8,143 bases of DNA from Paenibacillus sp. GTDB taxonomy: Bacteria > Bacillota > Bacilli > Paenibacillales > NBRC-103111. The notes under the pieces were generated by a model that saw only the letters and a program-made list of their open reading frames with translations, was not told the DNA's origin and made no database searches. The DNA lies in assembly GCA_029239545.1 (NCBI GenBank), contig JARBUQ010000185.1:1-8143 (forward strand). The letters run 5' to 3'. Shown here piece by piece: positions 1 through 6,056 of this stretch (position 1 is its first letter; each line of letters opens with the position of its first letter). The translations under genes were made by a program, and so were the position numbers.

Positions 1-22
1 AAGCAAGAGTTCATATAGAAAT

Positions 23-26
23 GAGG
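23..26 (+). promoter_or_regulatory. Ribosome binding site deciding the clpP start
   Basis: A GAGG core lies 8 nt before the ATG at 35 but only 2 nt before the in-frame ATG at 29. The spacing favours 35. The protein then begins MSLIP, close to the remembered Bacillus ClpP start (MNLIP). The clpP promoter and any CtsR operator would lie left of the window and cannot be judged. Confidence 0.6.
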
Positions 27-34
27 TCATGGAT

Positions 35-622
35 ATGAGTCTGATCCCTATGGTCGTAGAGCAAGAAGCACGAGGCGAGCGCTCTTATGACATCTACTCT
101 CGTCTCCTGAAGGACCGCATTATCTTTCTGGGCAGCGCCATTGATGACGATGTTGCCAATGTTATCATCGCCCAGCTGCTGTTCCTGGCAGCGTCCGATG
201 CGGAGAAAGATATCCATTTGTATATCAACTCTCCGGGCGGGTCCGTTACTGCGGGAATGGGCATCTTCGATACGATGCAATTTATTAAGCCCGACGTATC
301 AACAATATGTGTTGGAATGGCAGCCAGCATGGGGTCATTGCTTTTAACCGCCGGTGCCAAAGGCAAGAGATTCGCCCTTCCTAACAGTGAAGTCATGATT
401 CATCAGCCTCTCGGCGGAGTTCGCGGGCAGGCGACTGATATTAAGATTCACGCTGATTGGATCATCAAGACCAAGCAGAAGCTCAACAACATCTACGTGG
501 AACGGACCGGACAGCCTTACGAGAAGATCGAACGCGATACCGACCGTGACAATTTCATGTCAGCAGAAGAAGCCGTGAATTACGGTTTGATCGACAAGGT
601 AATTACGCAATTAAATCAATAA
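35..622 (+). CDS. clpP: ATP-dependent Clp protease proteolytic subunit ClpP
   Basis: Serine peptidase (family S14) that stacks as a 14-subunit barrel and degrades cytosolic proteins fed to it by ClpX or other Clp ATPases. The reading frame from the ATG at 35 gives 195 aa, the usual size for mature bacterial ClpP. The catalytic triad is visible: Ser98 in GMAASMG, His123 in MIHQPLGG and Asp172 in RDTDRDNF. The oligomer/substrate-groove stretch YINSPGGSVTAG (about 63-74) and the N-terminal RGERSYDIYSRLLKDRII block, from the region that forms the axial loops and hydrophobic docking sites, are intact. An ATG at 29 would add two residues but lacks a well-spaced ribosome site. The gene ends 14 bp before clpX, so the two are almost certainly co-transcribed. 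In B. subtilis clpP is not next to clpX, so this layout resembles the more common clpP-clpX order. Identity is very secure; whether the genome has a second ClpP cannot be seen. Confidence 0.98.
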   Translation: MSLIPMVVEQEARGERSYDIYSRLLKDRIIFLGSAIDDDVANVIIAQLLFLAASDAEKDIHLYINSPGGSVTAGMGIFDTMQFIKPDVSTICVGMAASMGSLLLTAGAKGKRFALPNSEVMIHQPLGGVRGQATDIKIHADWIIKTKQKLNNIYVERTGQPYEKIERDTDRDNFMSAEEAVNYGLIDKVITQLNQ

Positions 623-623
623 T

Positions 624-635
624 AGGAGGTGATCC
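624..635 (+). promoter_or_regulatory. Unusually complete Shine-Dalgarno of clpX
   Basis: The 12 bases AGGAGGTGATCC match, without mismatch, the complement of the 3' end of Bacillales 16S rRNA (established anti-SD GGATCACCTCCTTT). The GGAGG core is 7 nt before the clpX ATG at 637. It starts right after the clpP stop (620-622), so clpX should be translated very efficiently and possibly coupled to clpP. Confidence 0.85.
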
Positions 636-636
636 T

Positions 637-1914
637 ATGTTTAAATTCAACGATGAAAAAGGTCAACTGAAATGTTCCTTTTGTGGAAAATCGCAGGATC
701 AGGTCCGCAAGCTAGTTGCAGGACCAGGTGTATATATTTGTGACGAGTGTATCGAGCTGTGCACGGAGATCGTGGAAGAGGAGCTCGGCAGCGAAGAAGA
801 ATTGGATTTGAAAGATGTTCCGAAGCCGAAGGACATTCGTGTCATTCTTGATCAGTACGTAATCGGTCAGGATCAGGCGAAGAAATCATTGTCAGTAGCC
901 GTGTATAATCACTACAAACGGATTAACTCACAGAACAAGCTGGAAGACGTTGAGCTGCAGAAGAGCAACATTGTTCTGATCGGACCTACAGGAAGCGGTA
1001 AGACATTGCTAGCGCAAACACTTGCCAAGATTCTGAACGTGCCATTCGCTATTGCGGATGCAACATCATTGACTGAAGCCGGGTATGTAGGCGAGGATGT
1101 AGAGAACATACTGCTCAAGCTTATCCAGGCAGCTGACTATGACGTTGAGAAGGCAGAGCGCGGCATTATTTACATCGATGAAATCGACAAGGTCGCTCGC
1201 AAATCCGAGAACCCGTCGATTACTCGGGATGTATCCGGTGAGGGCGTGCAGCAAGCATTGCTCAAAATTCTTGAGGGCACAGTCGCAAGCGTTCCACCGC
1301 AAGGCGGACGCAAGCACCCGCATCAGGAGTTCATTCAGATTGACACGACCAATATCCTGTTCATTTGCGGAGGCGCATTTGACGGAGTGGAGCAGTTGAT
1401 CAAACGACGGATCGGCAAGAAAGTCATCGGCTTCAATAGCGAAGGACACAAGAGCGATCTGAAGCCAGGTGAATACTTGTCCATGGTATTGCCGGAGGAT
1501 CTGCTGAAATTCGGATTAATTCCTGAGTTCGTTGGACGTCTTCCAGTAATCTCCACTCTTGAACCGCTTGATGAGCCTGCACTTGTTCGGATCTTGACTG
1601 AGCCGAAGAATGCACTCGTGAAGCAGTATCAGAAGCTGTTGGAGATGGACAGTGTATCCCTTGATTTCTCAAGTGATGCTTTGGATGCCATAGCCAAAGA
1701 AGCGATCAAGCGGAATACCGGAGCGCGTGGCCTAAGGGCGATCATCGAGGGCATTATGCTCGATGTTATGTTCGAGGTTCCGTCCCGAGACGATGTGACG
1801 AATTGCACGATTACGAAGGAAGCGGTGCTGGAGAAGATCGCGCCTGAGCTTAAGACGAAGGACGGTAAGTCGATATCCGTTAACGTTACCAAGAAAAAAG
1901 AAGAAAGTGCTTAA
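637..1914 (+). CDS. clpX: ATP-dependent Clp protease ATP-binding subunit ClpX
   Basis: Hexameric AAA+ unfoldase that recognises tagged or damaged proteins, unfolds them and threads them into ClpP. It is 425 aa, the normal ClpX size. An N-terminal zinc-binding domain has Cys13, Cys16, Cys35 and Cys38 (CSFC and CDEC pairs). The AAA+ module shows Walker A GPTGSGKT (116-123), pore-1 loop GYVG (149-152), Walker B with Asp181-Glu182 in IIYIDEID, the RKH substrate loop (225-227), an arginine finger at about Arg301 in PEFVGR, and sensor-2 GARGLR (362-367). The IGF tripeptide at 264-266 is the loop that docks into ClpP, so this ClpX is built to work with the ClpP encoded 14 bp upstream. The C-terminus ends in a lysine- and glutamate-rich tail. 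No intrinsic terminator follows it, so transcription may continue toward ispG. No missing residues or frameshifts were seen. Confidence 0.98.
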   Translation: MFKFNDEKGQLKCSFCGKSQDQVRKLVAGPGVYICDECIELCTEIVEEELGSEEELDLKDVPKPKDIRVILDQYVIGQDQAKKSLSVAVYNHYKRINSQNKLEDVELQKSNIVLIGPTGSGKTLLAQTLAKILNVPFAIADATSLTEAGYVGEDVENILLKLIQAADYDVEKAERGIIYIDEIDKVARKSENPSITRDVSGEGVQQALLKILEGTVASVPPQGGRKHPHQEFIQIDTTNILFICGGAFDGVEQLIKRRIGKKVIGFNSEGHKSDLKPGEYLSMVLPEDLLKFGLIPEFVGRLPVISTLEPLDEPALVRILTEPKNALVKQYQKLLEMDSVSLDFSSDALDAIAKEAIKRNTGARGLRAIIEGIMLDVMFEVPSRDDVTNCTITKEAVLEKIAPELKTKDGKSISVNVTKKKEESA

Positions 1915-1930
1915 CCAATAAATAGCTGAG

Positions 1931-1999
1931 CTCCTCCCGCCTGAACGCGCACAAGTGCTTGTGTCTGATGCTCCTGTCAGACCATTGTTCGGGAGGGAG
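1931..1999 (+). promoter_or_regulatory. Potential branched RNA leader masking the ispG ribosome site
   Basis: CTCCTCCCG (1931-1939) can pair with CGGGA and GGAG (1990-1999) as a 9-bp stem with one bulged G at 1995. This ties up the purine-rich GGGAGGGAGG (1991-2000). GAAC (1943-1946) and GTTC (1987-1990) offer an alternative inner extension. Two hairpins fit inside: CACAA/TTGTG (1950-1954 with 1959-1963) and TCTGA/TCAGA (1964-1968 with 1977-1981). No U-run follows, so it is not an intrinsic terminator. It matches no riboswitch class I recognise. The pairings are read directly; a regulatory role is inference. Confidence 0.4.
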
Positions 2000-2027
2000 G
2001 ATGTTTGGCGTCATGGGAGAGTCCATC

Positions 2028-3140
2028 ATGTTCCATAGATCGAATACCGTGCCTGTCAGAGTGGGGAATCTTACAATAGGCGGCAGTAATGAAGTAATCA
2101 TGCAGAGCATGTGTACTACGAAGACTGCGGATGTGGCAGCAACAGTCGCCGAAATTCTTCGATTGGAAGAGGCGGGCTGTCAGCTTGTTCGAGTTACCGT
2201 TAACAATAAAGAAGCGGCTGCAGCCATTAAGGAAATCAAGAAACAAATTCATATACCACTGGTGGCTGATATTCATTTTGATTACCGGCTTGCCCTTCTC
2301 GCGATCGAGAACGGCATCGACAAAGTAAGAATCAACCCGGGTAATATTGGCAGACGCGAGAAAGTGGAAGAGGTTGTGAAGGCTTGCAAGGAGCGAGGCA
2401 TTCCGATTCGGATCGGGGTTAATGCAGGGTCCCTTGAGAAGCATTTGCTGGACAAGTATGGCTATCCTACCCCGGAAGCAATGGTAGAGAGTGCTTTATT
2501 CCATATCGGAATTCTCGAGGAGCTTAATTTTCGAGATATTATCGTTTCTTTGAAAGCCTCAGATGTACCTATGGCGATTGCGGCTTATTCCCAAGCGGCA
2601 GCGAAATTCAATTACCCTCTCCATCTGGGGATTACTGAGGCGGGTACTTTATTCTCAGGTACGGTCAAAAGTGCGGGTGGTCTTGGAGCTCTTCTTGCAA
2701 TGGGCATCGGGAATACGATGCGCATTTCGCTTAGCGCCGACCCTGTGGAGGAGATTAAGGTTGCTCGCGAGCTGCTTAAGTCCTTCGGTCTTATTACCAA
2801 TGCGGCGACACTTATTTCTTGTCCGACCTGTGGGAGACTGGATATTGATCTGTTCTCTGTAGCCAACGAGGTAGAGCAATATATAGAGAAGCTGAAGGTT
2901 CCGATTAAAGTATCCGTATTAGGCTGCGCGGTGAATGGTCCGGGTGAGGCCAAAGAAGCGGACATCGGCATAGCCGGTGCCCGTGGTGAAGGGATGCTCT
3001 TCCGCTACGGAGAGATGATCCGTAAAGTACCTGAAGCCGAATTAGTAAGCGAGCTTAAGAAGGAAATCGATCTGATCGTTGAAGAATTCGAACGAACCGG
3101 AGCGATATCAGGCCGCAAGCAGCATACACCGGCTCACTGA
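2028..3140 (+). CDS. ispG: 4-hydroxy-3-methylbut-2-en-1-yl diphosphate synthase (IspG/GcpE)
   Basis: Cytosolic [4Fe-4S] enzyme of the MEP isoprenoid pathway, reductively opening 2-C-methyl-D-erythritol 2,4-cyclodiphosphate to HMBPP; flavodoxin or ferredoxin supplies electrons. From the ATG at 2028 it is 370 aa, typical of the short two-domain bacterial form. An N-terminal TIM barrel carries family blocks such as VADIHFDYRLA, RINPGNIGRREK, IRIGVNAGSLEKH and LHLGITEAGT. The C-terminal cluster domain carries Cys265 and Cys268 (SCPTCGR), Cys300 (GCAVNGPGE) and the fourth ligand Glu307, with the same spacing as E. coli C270/C273/C305/E312. In-frame ATGs at 2001, 2013 and 2028 compete. I chose 2028 because MFHRSN fits the expected homolog N-terminus and a GGAG lies 8 nt upstream; starting at 2013 gives 375 aa and is nearly as plausible. 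The gene follows clpX by 113 bp and abuts the convergent amidase stop codon to stop codon. Function is secure, the start is not. Confidence 0.96.
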   Translation: MFHRSNTVPVRVGNLTIGGSNEVIMQSMCTTKTADVAATVAEILRLEEAGCQLVRVTVNNKEAAAAIKEIKKQIHIPLVADIHFDYRLALLAIENGIDKVRINPGNIGRREKVEEVVKACKERGIPIRIGVNAGSLEKHLLDKYGYPTPEAMVESALFHIGILEELNFRDIIVSLKASDVPMAIAAYSQAAAKFNYPLHLGITEAGTLFSGTVKSAGGLGALLAMGIGNTMRISLSADPVEEIKVARELLKSFGLITNAATLISCPTCGRLDIDLFSVANEVEQYIEKLKVPIKVSVLGCAVNGPGEAKEADIGIAGARGEGMLFRYGEMIRKVPEAELVSELKKEIDLIVEEFERTGAISGRKQHTPAH

Positions 3141-3908
3141 TTACTTGGTGGGTTGATCAGAGAATGCAATCAAATATTCAGTAATGGCGGAGGCGATAGC
3201 TTCCGCCATTACCTGTTGCTGCGAAGGGCTGGTCAGCCTTTTGCGGTCCGACAAATTGCTAATGAAGCCCATCTCCACAATAACTGCAGGGCATGGTGAG
3301 TGATTAAGCAAATAAAAAGGCTTTCCCAAGTAAGGAATTTCCTTGCTTCCATATAGCCCATTCAAACGACGTTGAATGAGATGCGCAGCAGCGTGGCTCT
3401 GCGGGTTCATTTGGAATAAAACGGTTGCCCCTGTTTTGCTTGGCTTTTTGGCCCAATTCGTGTGTAAGCTGACGACCAGCTTGGGCTGAAGCGCTTCTGC
3501 AAGCAGCTTGCGCTGTGACAAATCCCTTAAATGCCGTGATCGGCTTCTTAACCATTCATTGTCATCACTTAGTGCATAATCCGTAGAACGGTTAATGACG
3601 GTCCGTACTCCAGATTGCTTGAGTTTCTCATACAATTTCAAAGCTATTTCCAGATTCACATGTTTCTCCAGCAAATCACCGAATTTTGTTCCGCTGTCAA
3701 TCCCTCCATGACCAACATCAATTACAATATCCGCCTCCGGTAAAGATAAGGTTTCCGACCACATTGTCTCAGGGGGGATGGAACCTGCAGACCTGCTATT
3801 CGCATCTTGACCAACAACAGCAAGAGGCTGAGATTGGCTCGATGAGACATGTGCAGTTCCGATAAAGAGCAGCAATACTCCAGTTAATCCCAATAGAATT
3901 AAACGCAT
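3141..3908 (-). CDS. N-acetylmuramoyl-L-alanine amidase, Amidase_3 family (CwlD-like size)
   Basis: Zinc hydrolase expected to cut the amide bond between N-acetylmuramic acid and the stem peptide of peptidoglycan, outside the membrane. The 255-aa protein starts with a hydrophobic stretch (about residues 3-17, LILLGLTGVLLLFIG), read as a signal peptide or N-terminal anchor, followed by a polar linker to about residue 57. The catalytic domain has ligands His67 (DVGHGG), Glu81 (LLEKHVNLE) and His149 (SLHTNW), and catalytic Glu212 (VEMGFISN). It has no SH3, LysM or SPOR repeat, so size and layout resemble B. subtilis CwlD (spore cortex). However, the motif reads DVGHGG rather than the usual DPGHGG, and overall similarity looks modest, so I give no symbol. 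An AAGGCGGT ribosome site (complement of 3918-3925) lies 9 nt before the ATG. It converges on ispG with no spacer and diverges from lonB. Family is secure; a sporulation role is a guess. Confidence 0.9.
   Translation of the reverse strand: MRLILLGLTGVLLLFIGTAHVSSSQSQPLAVVGQDANSRSAGSIPPETMWSETLSLPEADIVIDVGHGGIDSGTKFGDLLEKHVNLEIALKLYEKLKQSGVRTVINRSTDYALSDDNEWLRSRSRHLRDLSQRKLLAEALQPKLVVSLHTNWAKKPSKTGATVLFQMNPQSHAAAHLIQRRLNGLYGSKEIPYLGKPFYLLNHSPCPAVIVEMGFISNLSDRKRLTSPSQQQVMAEAIASAITEYLIAFSDQPTK
3181..3212. other. 14-bp inverted repeat (strong hairpin) inside the amidase 3' end
   Basis: The arms 3181-3194 and 3199-3212 pair over 14 positions around a GATA loop. Core arms are TAATGGCGGA and TCCGCCATTA. 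The one imperfect pair (3192/3201) is G-U in plus-strand RNA and A-C in minus-strand RNA, so the hairpin is tighter in the ispG-direction transcript. It starts 41 bases past the ispG stop while also coding amidase residues around MAEAIASAIT. No U-tract follows on the plus strand and only a mildly U-rich stretch follows on the minus strand. It may protect the ispG 3' end or hinder read-through, but it is not a canonical terminator. Confidence 0.5.
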
Positions 3909-4018
3909 GGCATAATTACCGCCTTTTTATGGATTAGTTCTCAAGCCACGATTTTATACATAGTTACGAGTGAAATGGGGGCCTATATAGCTTGCTCAAA
4001 CTTTTTGTTCTCATTCTC

Positions 4019-4048
4019 GGTTAACCCGCTCAGGACAGGGGAATACTA
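4019..4048 (+). promoter_or_regulatory. Candidate forespore (sigma-F/sigma-G) promoter of lonB
   Basis: GGGAATACTA (4039-4048) fits the sigma-F -10 pattern GGNNANANTR at every fixed position. Its last seven bases, AATACTA, match six of seven positions of the sigma-G -10 CATNNTA. GGTTA at 4019-4023 sits 18 nt before that -10 and matches four of five positions of the sigma-G -35 GNATR; it is weaker for sigma-F (GYATA, three of five at 15 nt). lonB is a forespore gene in B. subtilis, which is the reason for looking here. The leader would be about 110 nt. The match is by eye only. Confidence 0.35.
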
Positions 4049-4151
4049 CCAACTATCACCTTGTTGACCCCAAGATGTGCTGTTGATGTGCAGGGAGTTT
4101 ATTCCGGGTTTTATTGGGACTCCTTGCTGCTCTTGGGGTACGGGCACGAAC

Positions 4152-4157
4152 AGGAGG
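4152..4157 (+). promoter_or_regulatory. Ribosome binding site deciding the lonB start
   Basis: AGGAGG lies 8 nt before the ATG at 4166. This fixes the start there, although the frame stays open upstream to a TTG at 4061 that has no ribosome site and encodes nothing resembling LonB. Confidence 0.85.
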
Positions 4158-4165
4158 AAACGATT

Positions 4166-5878
4166 ATGAGTTTAAGTATTGTGTTGATGATTATTCAGGT
4201 GTTTTTTGCCATTGTCATCGGTTTGTATTTCTGGAATTTGCTTCGCAATCAACAGACGAACCGAACTGCTGTAGATCGCGAATCTAAGAAAGAGATGGAG
4301 AAGCTGCGTAAGCTTCGTTCCATTTCTCTGACCAAACCGCTCTCGGAGAAAACAAGACCTTCCACATTGGATGATATTGTAGGACAAAGAGAAGGTTTAC
4401 GAGCGCTAAAGGCAGCGTTATGTGGTCCCAATCCACAGCACATCATCATATATGGGCCTCCGGGTGTAGGGAAAACAGCTGCAGCCAGAGTGATTTTGGA
4501 GGAAGCGAAGAAAAATGCTGCTTCTCCGTTTCGATTCGATGCCAAATTCATTGAACTGGACGCAACAACGGCACGTTTCGACGAACGGGGAATTGCCGAT
4601 CCCTTAATTGGCTCTGTACACGATCCTATCTATCAGGGTGCTGGAGCAATGGGTGTAGCCGGAATCCCTCAGCCCAAGCTGGGTGCTGTGACCAAAGCGC
4701 ATGGAGGCATGCTTTTTATTGATGAAATTGGAGAATTGCATCCCATTCAGATGAATAAGCTGTTAAAAGTGCTTGAAGACCGCAAAGTGTTTCTGGAGAG
4801 TGCTTACTACAATTCTGAGGATATGAATATACCGAATTACATTCATGATATTTTTCAGAATGGTTTGCCGGCGGATTTCCGGATGGTTGGGGCCACTACA
4901 AGAACTCCACAAGAAATCCCCCCTGCTATACGTTCTAGATGTATGGAAATCTTCTTCCGTCCTCTGCTTCCGGACGAGATTGAGCGAATAGCTACAAACG
5001 CATTACGGAAGATTGGCTTTCCGGATAATAAACCTGCGGTTGAGGTTGTGAAGAAATTCGCCACCAATGGCAGGGAAGCAGTCAATATGATTCAGTTAAG
5101 TGTGGGTCTGGCCATCTCAGATGGACGCAATGACGTCATAGCTGGTGATGTAGAGTGGGTAGCGAACAGCAGTCAACTGACTCCGCGTCCAGAGAAGAAA
5201 ATTCCTTTCGAGCCTCAAGTCGGCTTAGTAAACGGTTTGGCCGTGTATGGTCCTAATCAGGGGATGCTGCTGGAGATAGAGGTGACGGCCATTCCAAGCG
5301 CAGTAGGACAAGGTAAATACACAATTACCGGCATAGTGGATGAAGAGGAGATGGGTGGCGGCTCCAAAACGTTACGTCGAAAAAGTATGGTCAGAGGGTC
5401 AATTGAGAATGTGTTGACCGTGCTTCGGCGATCCGGGGTGAAAACCTATGATTATGATCTGCATATCAATTTCCCGGGCGGCATCCCCATCGATGGACCA
5501 TCAGCTGGTGTTTCTATGGCTACGGCTATTGCCTCAGCGATTCGGAATATCCCTGTGGATAACAAGCTCGCAATGACAGGAGAAATTAGTATTCACGGGA
5601 AAGTGAAGCCAATTGGCGGAGTAGTTGCCAAGGTCGAGGCAGCGTTCCAGGCAGGCGCAACCCGGGTCATTATTCCAAGGGAGAACTGGCAGGATATATT
5701 CGCCAACCTGAGCGGACTCACGGTTATTCCGGTAGACACAATTGATGAAGTGTTGGAGCATGCCTTGAATATCCAGGAGAGCAGCAATGTAACTATGGTT
5801 CCGAATTTGACCGATGTTCTCATTGCTTCACCCCCGCCTCTTTTTCACGCCGGTCCAGAGTTAAAGGGTGAAGCTTGA
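4166..5878 (+). CDS. lonB: Membrane-anchored ATP-dependent protease LonB (sporulation type)
   Basis: AAA+ serine protease with ATPase and Lon-type protease domains in one chain. In B. subtilis LonB is made in the forespore and localises there; here that role is inferred from orthology. The 570-aa protein (B. subtilis about 552) begins with one membrane helix (about residues 3-22, LSIVLMIIQVFFAIVIGLYF) followed by a basic, charged stretch. It has Walker A GPPGVGKT (97-104) and Walker B ending in Asp185-Glu186 (GMLFIDEIGEL). The C-terminal peptidase carries catalytic Ser446 in DGPSAG and Lys489 in PIGGVVAKVEAAF, 43 residues apart as in E. coli Lon (S679/K722). It lacks the large N-terminal substrate domain of LonA. 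The stretch LDATTARFDERGIADPLIGS is essentially as I remember it in Bacillus LonB. It is divergent from the amidase and 178 bp upstream of lonA. Its active-site residues are intact. Confidence 0.97.
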   Translation: MSLSIVLMIIQVFFAIVIGLYFWNLLRNQQTNRTAVDRESKKEMEKLRKLRSISLTKPLSEKTRPSTLDDIVGQREGLRALKAALCGPNPQHIIIYGPPGVGKTAAARVILEEAKKNAASPFRFDAKFIELDATTARFDERGIADPLIGSVHDPIYQGAGAMGVAGIPQPKLGAVTKAHGGMLFIDEIGELHPIQMNKLLKVLEDRKVFLESAYYNSEDMNIPNYIHDIFQNGLPADFRMVGATTRTPQEIPPAIRSRCMEIFFRPLLPDEIERIATNALRKIGFPDNKPAVEVVKKFATNGREAVNMIQLSVGLAISDGRNDVIAGDVEWVANSSQLTPRPEKKIPFEPQVGLVNGLAVYGPNQGMLLEIEVTAIPSAVGQGKYTITGIVDEEEMGGGSKTLRRKSMVRGSIENVLTVLRRSGVKTYDYDLHINFPGGIPIDGPSAGVSMATAIASAIRNIPVDNKLAMTGEISIHGKVKPIGGVVAKVEAAFQAGATRVIIPRENWQDIFANLSGLTVIPVDTIDEVLEHALNIQESSNVTMVPNLTDVLIASPPPLFHAGPELKGEA

Positions 5879-5882
5879 GGAA

Positions 5883-5912
5883 TTGGTGTTTTGCCTTCAG
5901 GTTTGATAAAAT
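5883..5912 (+). promoter_or_regulatory. Candidate sigma-A promoter of lonA
   Basis: An extended -10, TGATAAAAT, holds TG at 5904-5905 and TAAAAT at 5907-5912 (one mismatch to TATAAT). It lies 18 nt after a weak -35, TTGGTG (5883-5888). Transcription would start near 5919, giving a leader of roughly 140 nt. An overlapping alternative is TTGATA (5903-5908) with AATTAT (5926-5931) at 17 nt. No CtsR heptad pair or CIRCE element was seen nearby. An own promoter suggests lonA can be expressed independently of lonB. Confidence 0.4.
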
Positions 5913-5975
5913 GGTGACTACATCCAATTATAGAACCCTTATGTCCGTGCTTGCCGCGCGTGATGTAATTCAGGG

Positions 5976-6028
5976 TCCCCGCAATGCAAACGGAGCATGC
6001 TTACAAAGAACACGTCGCTTTGCGGGGA
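5976..6028 (+). promoter_or_regulatory. Long-range stem in the lonA leader
   Basis: TCCCCGCAA (5976-5984) and TTGCGGGGA (6020-6028) form a perfect 9-bp GC-rich stem closing a 35-nt loop. The loop contains the palindrome AGCATGCT (5994-6001). The stem ends 14 nt before the GGGAGG ribosome site of lonA (6043-6048), leaving that site free. No U-run follows, so it is not a terminator for lonB. Role unknown; it could stabilise the lonA 5' end or take part in a larger fold. Confidence 0.4.
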
Positions 6029-6056
6029 ATGTTACAGTCATAGGGAGGTGCTGAGC

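Noticed and set aside
1066..1449. Minus-strand open frame of 127 codons inside clpX.
   Set aside because: It is the shadow of the conserved ClpX AAA+ coding sequence, with no initiation signal or recognisable domain.
1915..2000. Intrinsic terminator after clpX.
   Set aside because: Hairpins are present but none is followed by a U-run, so read-through into ispG cannot be excluded and no terminator is called.
1959..2027. Longer ispG frame from a TTG at 1959.
   Set aside because: It lies within the predicted leader structure without an upstream ribosome site, and the encoded residues are absent from IspG as I know it.
3909..4018. Promoter for the amidase on the minus strand (TATAAA-like -10 near 3953-3958).
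   Set aside because: An AT-rich TATAAA is present, but no acceptable -35 at 16-18 nt and no convincing sporulation sigma pattern was found.
4061..4165. Longer LonB reading frame from a TTG at 4061, adding 35 residues.
   Set aside because: No ribosome site precedes it, the extra residues do not resemble LonB, and AGGAGG sits 8 nt before the ATG at 4166 where the expected membrane helix begins.
5879..6056. CtsR, CIRCE or T-box element before lonA.
   Set aside because: No tandem GGTCAAA heptads, no TTAGCACTC/GAGTGCTAA pair and no T-box core sequence could be found by eye.
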